This document shows, piece after piece, positions 8,682 to 12,778 of a stretch of DNA of 12,778 nucleotides. The stretch is from the NCBI RefSeq assembly GCF_000341285.1, contig NW_005178385.1:1-12778 (forward strand). The letters run 5' to 3'. The notes beneath the pieces are model-generated. The model made no database searches. It was not told where the DNA came from and was given only the letters and a program-made list of their open reading frames with translations. The stretch's first letter is position 1. Each line of letters starts with the position of its first letter. Both the position numbers and the translations under genes were made by a program. Source of the DNA: Galdieria sulphuraria. Taxonomy: Eukaryota > Rhodophyta > Bangiophyceae > Galdieriales > Galdieriaceae.

Positions 8682-11600
8682 CAACTAATGATTAAATCAA
8701 TGACCGAAAAACTTTCAAAGAAGCTAAGAACAAAAAACTTGGAAGAGGACAAAGGAGTTGGAAGGAGTGTATGTTTTATTGTTCGAGAGATTGCTTTATT
8801 TGGTGATTGGTAGAAATGATCTCTTTGACACTTCTAGACTCACAATGACAATAGAGAGAATGCAGGAATATTTTCTTGCTTGTCATAACTTGAAACTTTC
8901 TTTTACTATAGACAAGAAATAGGTTTCTATGAGTTTTTGTGGTGAATTAGATTGATGGGTACTATTTCTATGGCTTGTATACTGTAAGAGAGTTTTTCTT
9001 CTATCTTCCACACCATCCTATAAGTAAACTCCTATATAAATGTCTAATAAGATATACAAGCTTTTTGTAAGTTACAGACGAAAGATAGTGGGGAACAGGA
9101 AATTGCAATGAATGGAAAGTCTGTTCGTGTGGAACTGGTCGTAGCATAGTTTATAAATACAAAAATATCTAATTGAATTTGGAGAAGAGTATTATGTAGA
9201 TTGTCATACTGGCTTATCATTAAATACAAGCCATTTGATGTAATAGCTACACAAGTTGTCTATTCTTTGTTCGACTTTAACCAAGTTGTGAATATGTCTT
9301 ATCTAAAAATATCAATTGAGGCTTCAAATGTAGTCACCATAACCGTTCATTTTCCACATATCGATGCTGAAAAAAGAGCAAAAGACTGAGCCAAAAAATT
9401 GTTTTACTAAAGAAGAAGCCTTGTATACTTGAGTCAAGGTCGAGTAGTGTACCAACTTGAAAGCTTCAACAATTCTCCAACTGAAAGCCACTCCATATTG
9501 AAGAACTTTTACCCAACATGACTCTTGGCTGAAAGACGTTGTAGTTCCTAAGTTACCGGCCAAGTGATTGTTGTGGAATGACAATACTTGAAGATTGGAT
9601 ATGGTTTCCTTTGACTAATTAGAAACAATTATGTTCCACTCTCAAAGTTGTCCTTTGCAATGCAATATAAATAGAACTCCTATGTAAATAGTGACTTTCT
9701 GAAATAGAAACTTTTTTTATCTGTTTGTCACATGGGTAGAATCATTTAAGATGTCTCTTGTACTATTAATAGTCAAACGAAATTTTTTAGATCGAATATC
9801 ATCTTTGCAACCGGGTTACTTTCCCTATCTAAGAGTCGGTGAGTTTTCAGTCTAATTCACTAAAACAGAGTTTGGATATATAGTGTTGTTAGTACTTTTG
9901 AGATAGAGTTTGAATTGCAAACTTAAATACTTTTTTTAGTATTTGTTCTTACCTTAACTATATTTTCTCTTGGATCCAACAAGTTTCATATTTGTAGGAG
10001 CCATTTATATGAATTCTAAGGCTAGAAATGCAGTTTGAAAAAAACACATAAAAACGAAAGGAATCTAAACTTTTATGGAATTTCAAGAAGCTAAAACTCT
10101 TTTTAAGACCGCAGTGCAGGTTCTCAAGTTGAAGCCTCAAGTTTTTGCTGCCATTCCCTTCGTTTGTTTTCTAAAACCGAGGAAAACTCTCTTCTATTCA
10201 GTTAACAAAAGACAGGAAGGACAGTCCAAGTGAAATCTACAAACAACTTTTTCTGTCTCAGTCTTTGAGAATTATAGTAAAAGGAGTTACTAGTCTTTTT
10301 TCAACAGACTAGAAAGACAACATAGCAGACACTTGAAGAATATTTTGAGATATTCTTTCGGTAACCACTTTACTAAGTACTTGGACAAGAAAGGATATTT
10401 TTCATTCTAGTTGTATTCAACATGTATGTATGTATAGTCTATTCATTTTGAATCATTGCTACAACTCTGCAATATCGCAAATTGACACCAAAAGTAGCCT
10501 TAAATGAAAACCTTTTAGTTTTGAAACATGTTTAAAGGTATCTCCAAAATATTTGAAAGATTGCACTAGTGTATTAATCGAATCATTCTCCTGCACACAA
10601 GTGCATATTCAATATCCAATTTCTGTAAGAGTCAACAACTCCTGTTTCTCCTCTGAAAATACTTGCAGACAATAGTGACATTTGATATTGTGGATTCTGC
10701 TAAGAGAAAACTTATTTTCAAAAAAGTTCAATTCAGTCCAACTGAGTCTATTCTATCGATTCTCTTCTCGTTTTTCATCATAGCATTTAAATCATAGTTG
10801 AATTGTCTCTTCCAAGTAGTCGACTATATAGTTGAGATGTTTTTGAAGGTAAACATGACTGTTTAGGTTTAAAGGTTTTCACTGCCTTCTCTTGTACCAT
10901 CAACTTTGAACTTTGTAAAAACCACAAATTGTGAACATATATAAGAAAGCAAACTATATAAAACACAAAGCTGCTTTAGGGCATGGATAACTCCAAGCGA
11001 ACTCTTATTTCTTCCAGTACGAAGAAAACAAAACTTTTAAAAGCTCTGCAAATTCAAGGAAAGATTTGTTTAGCTCCACTCGTCTCCTACTCTTTTTCCA
11101 CTCTCTCATCCATCAGCTCGTTGCATGAGTCATAATACAAAAGTTATTCGTGTTAGACACTAGGCAGAAAACTCTCGCGAAATATAACCTGATGGGTACA
11201 ATGGTGGAGGCTTCTTTTTAGATATTTGTAACAAGAATCAAAGACAACTCAAAGTTTTGTATAAACAAACTGTCTATATATACAAGAAACGTTCATTTCC
11301 ATTTGGGACAAGTCAAACATAAAGAAGAAAAGATATAGTTTTATCCAAATTGCTCTAAAAGGAAGGAAAATGTCTCTTTCAACTTTGCATTATTCAGCAG
11401 AATAAAATTGTGCAGAGTCAAATTGATATTGTGATTATCCAAACTGGTAAAGGTCTTGTTCTTTTAAATGTATTAGATCAATTTCGTCTCCCAGTGAAAA
11501 GAAAAGAATATAAACGTAGAAATAATGGAAAAATAAGAATCTTTCATCTCCTCTTTGCAAAGTAACAAAGAAGGTGAATCTTGAAATACATGTGCATGGA

Positions 11601-12778
11601 GAGGCGAAAGCATCGCCACTGTTACTGTTGTTATACTAGTTAAAACTCTCAAAAAGTTCTTTACGTGGAAAACGAACCAATAGCCTTGAATCGTTTGAGG
11701 TTCGATCCTCCTTGACGTAAGTAGTTTATGTACGAATTTGTGTATAGACAAAAGTATTCCCAACCTTTGGTCAGTTTTTTACTATTGTCCTGTCCTCTGT
11801 ATACTTTCCAATTCTAGAGTTGAGTATACGATTTATTCTTCTTTGTAACTCGTAATCGAACAAAGATTGCTCCTTGAGCGTCATTTGCATAGAAGGAAAG
11901 GTTCTGGTTCTCACATTGCAAGCCAAACAGAGTTAATGTCATTGAAATTGGAAAATGACCATTTTGCACCTTTAAACAGTTTTCCTTAATTTTGAGTGAC
12001 CAACAAAGAAAGGTTCTCAGATCGAGAACGAGTCAAAAACTGGTTGTAGCAAAACCGTTCTTGATTTGTTATCAAAATAGGGTCACAAGTAGTTTAAAAT
12101 TTACCTTGCAGAGACAAGATTGATCAAACTCAACTCTGTTAAAAGGCTACAGTGTCGCTAGGGAGTTGAGAGGACCTTTGTTACGACACTGTTCTTCTCG
12201 TTTCACAACAATACTGAGATGTGAGATTGATTGTATCTAGCACATTTATTGTTTCAGAAACTTTTTACATATCTCCAAGTGGAATGTATTCTTTCATAAA
12301 ACTCACTAGTCACTTAAAATAATATATCTCCAGTGAAAGGAGAGAATACAAAGCGGTCCTCCTCATAACAATCCAATTAGAAATGAACACAATGGTTTGA
12401 TTGTTGGATGGACAGGAAGGCTCAGTGAGTGTTGTCAAGTCTGTGGACCTGGTTCAACTTTGCTAGTGAAACTTTTCAGACTTTAATTTCTAAAACGAAT
12501 TCTTCGTTCGTTTTAGGTGGACAAGTGAATTTCTATTATCTACGTTTCTTTTTAAGCTCTGCAAATGTTTCTTTTAGAACAATCCGTCGATTCCTGTGCT
12601 CTGAGTTCCAAGTAGACTGTAGTTTCTTTTTAGTATTTACAACTTTTATTATCTCTTTGGAGTTTATATACTTTATGCAACACTTGTTGTTATTTCACTT
12701 CTGTTCTTGTATGGAAATTTGAGATTAGCGTTGTCGAGAAGAGAGCAAAGACAAAGGAGTTTAAGCTGTCGTGAAATG
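8682..12778. other. Long gene-poor stretch upstream of the CR-type NTPase gene
   Basis: About 4.1 kb with no open frame above about 97 codons and no recognisable domain. The first few hundred bases should hold the promoter and 5' untranslated region of the minus-strand NTPase gene; an inverted CCAAT (8663-8667) lies just before its ATG. No tRNA, rRNA, transposon terminal repeats or tandem arrays are evident. Confidence 0.5.
10422..10436. repeat. Short (ATGT)n microsatellite
   Basis: Three ATGT units followed by ATA. Simple low-complexity repeat, no function implied. Confidence 0.4.

Noticed and set aside
8700-9620. Plus-strand frame that seemed to read on as decayed coding sequence through many stops
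   Set aside because: Stop density is at the random level for this base composition, and the other two frames of the same region look equally protein-like, so the impression is not reliable.
11690-11712. GAGGTTCGATCCTCC, similar to a tRNA box B / T-arm
   Set aside because: The T-arm does not pair correctly, and there is no box A, anticodon arm or acceptor stem at the right distance.
12429-12722. Plus-strand open frame of 97 codons rich in Phe, Leu and Ser
   Set aside because: It lacks an ATG start, its composition follows the T-rich DNA, and frames of this length are expected about once or twice by chance in the window.

Overview
The window looks like nuclear DNA of a unicellular eukaryote. 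A eukaryotic-type 5S rRNA gene lies alone on the plus strand with its own TATA-like element and T-run terminator. The largest gene needs an intron to be complete. One protein carries an N-terminal secretory signal. AT-rich DNA with short exon-intron structures would fit a protist or small alga; a cyanidiophyte red alga such as Galdieria is a reasonable guess, but nothing here proves it.

Layout. 1-2368: no convincing gene, only some coding-like minus-strand fragments. 2369-3559 (minus): a secreted, extremely Ser-rich protein with a compact eight-cysteine cluster, preceded by a promoter-like stretch near 3633-3658. 3660-4253: nothing convincing. 4254-4373 (plus): 5S rRNA gene with TATA-like element at about -30 and T7 terminator. 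4380-6158: no firm gene, one Glu/Lys-rich minus-strand open stretch. 6159-8648 (minus): a multi-exon gene for a P-loop NTPase of Crinkler/RHS (CR) type with a restriction-endonuclease-like region and a C-terminal SAM-like helical domain. 8682-12778: about 4 kb with no supportable gene.

The genes do not form an operon or visible pathway. The most interesting item is the CR-type NTPase gene. It has an intact Walker A and Walker B, but the nuclease-like part seems to have lost its usual (E/Q)xK motif, and a SAM-like domain follows. The other two firm features are the cysteine-cluster Ser-rich secreted protein and the solitary 5S gene. No CRISPR array, tRNA, intact transposon or prokaryotic system was seen.
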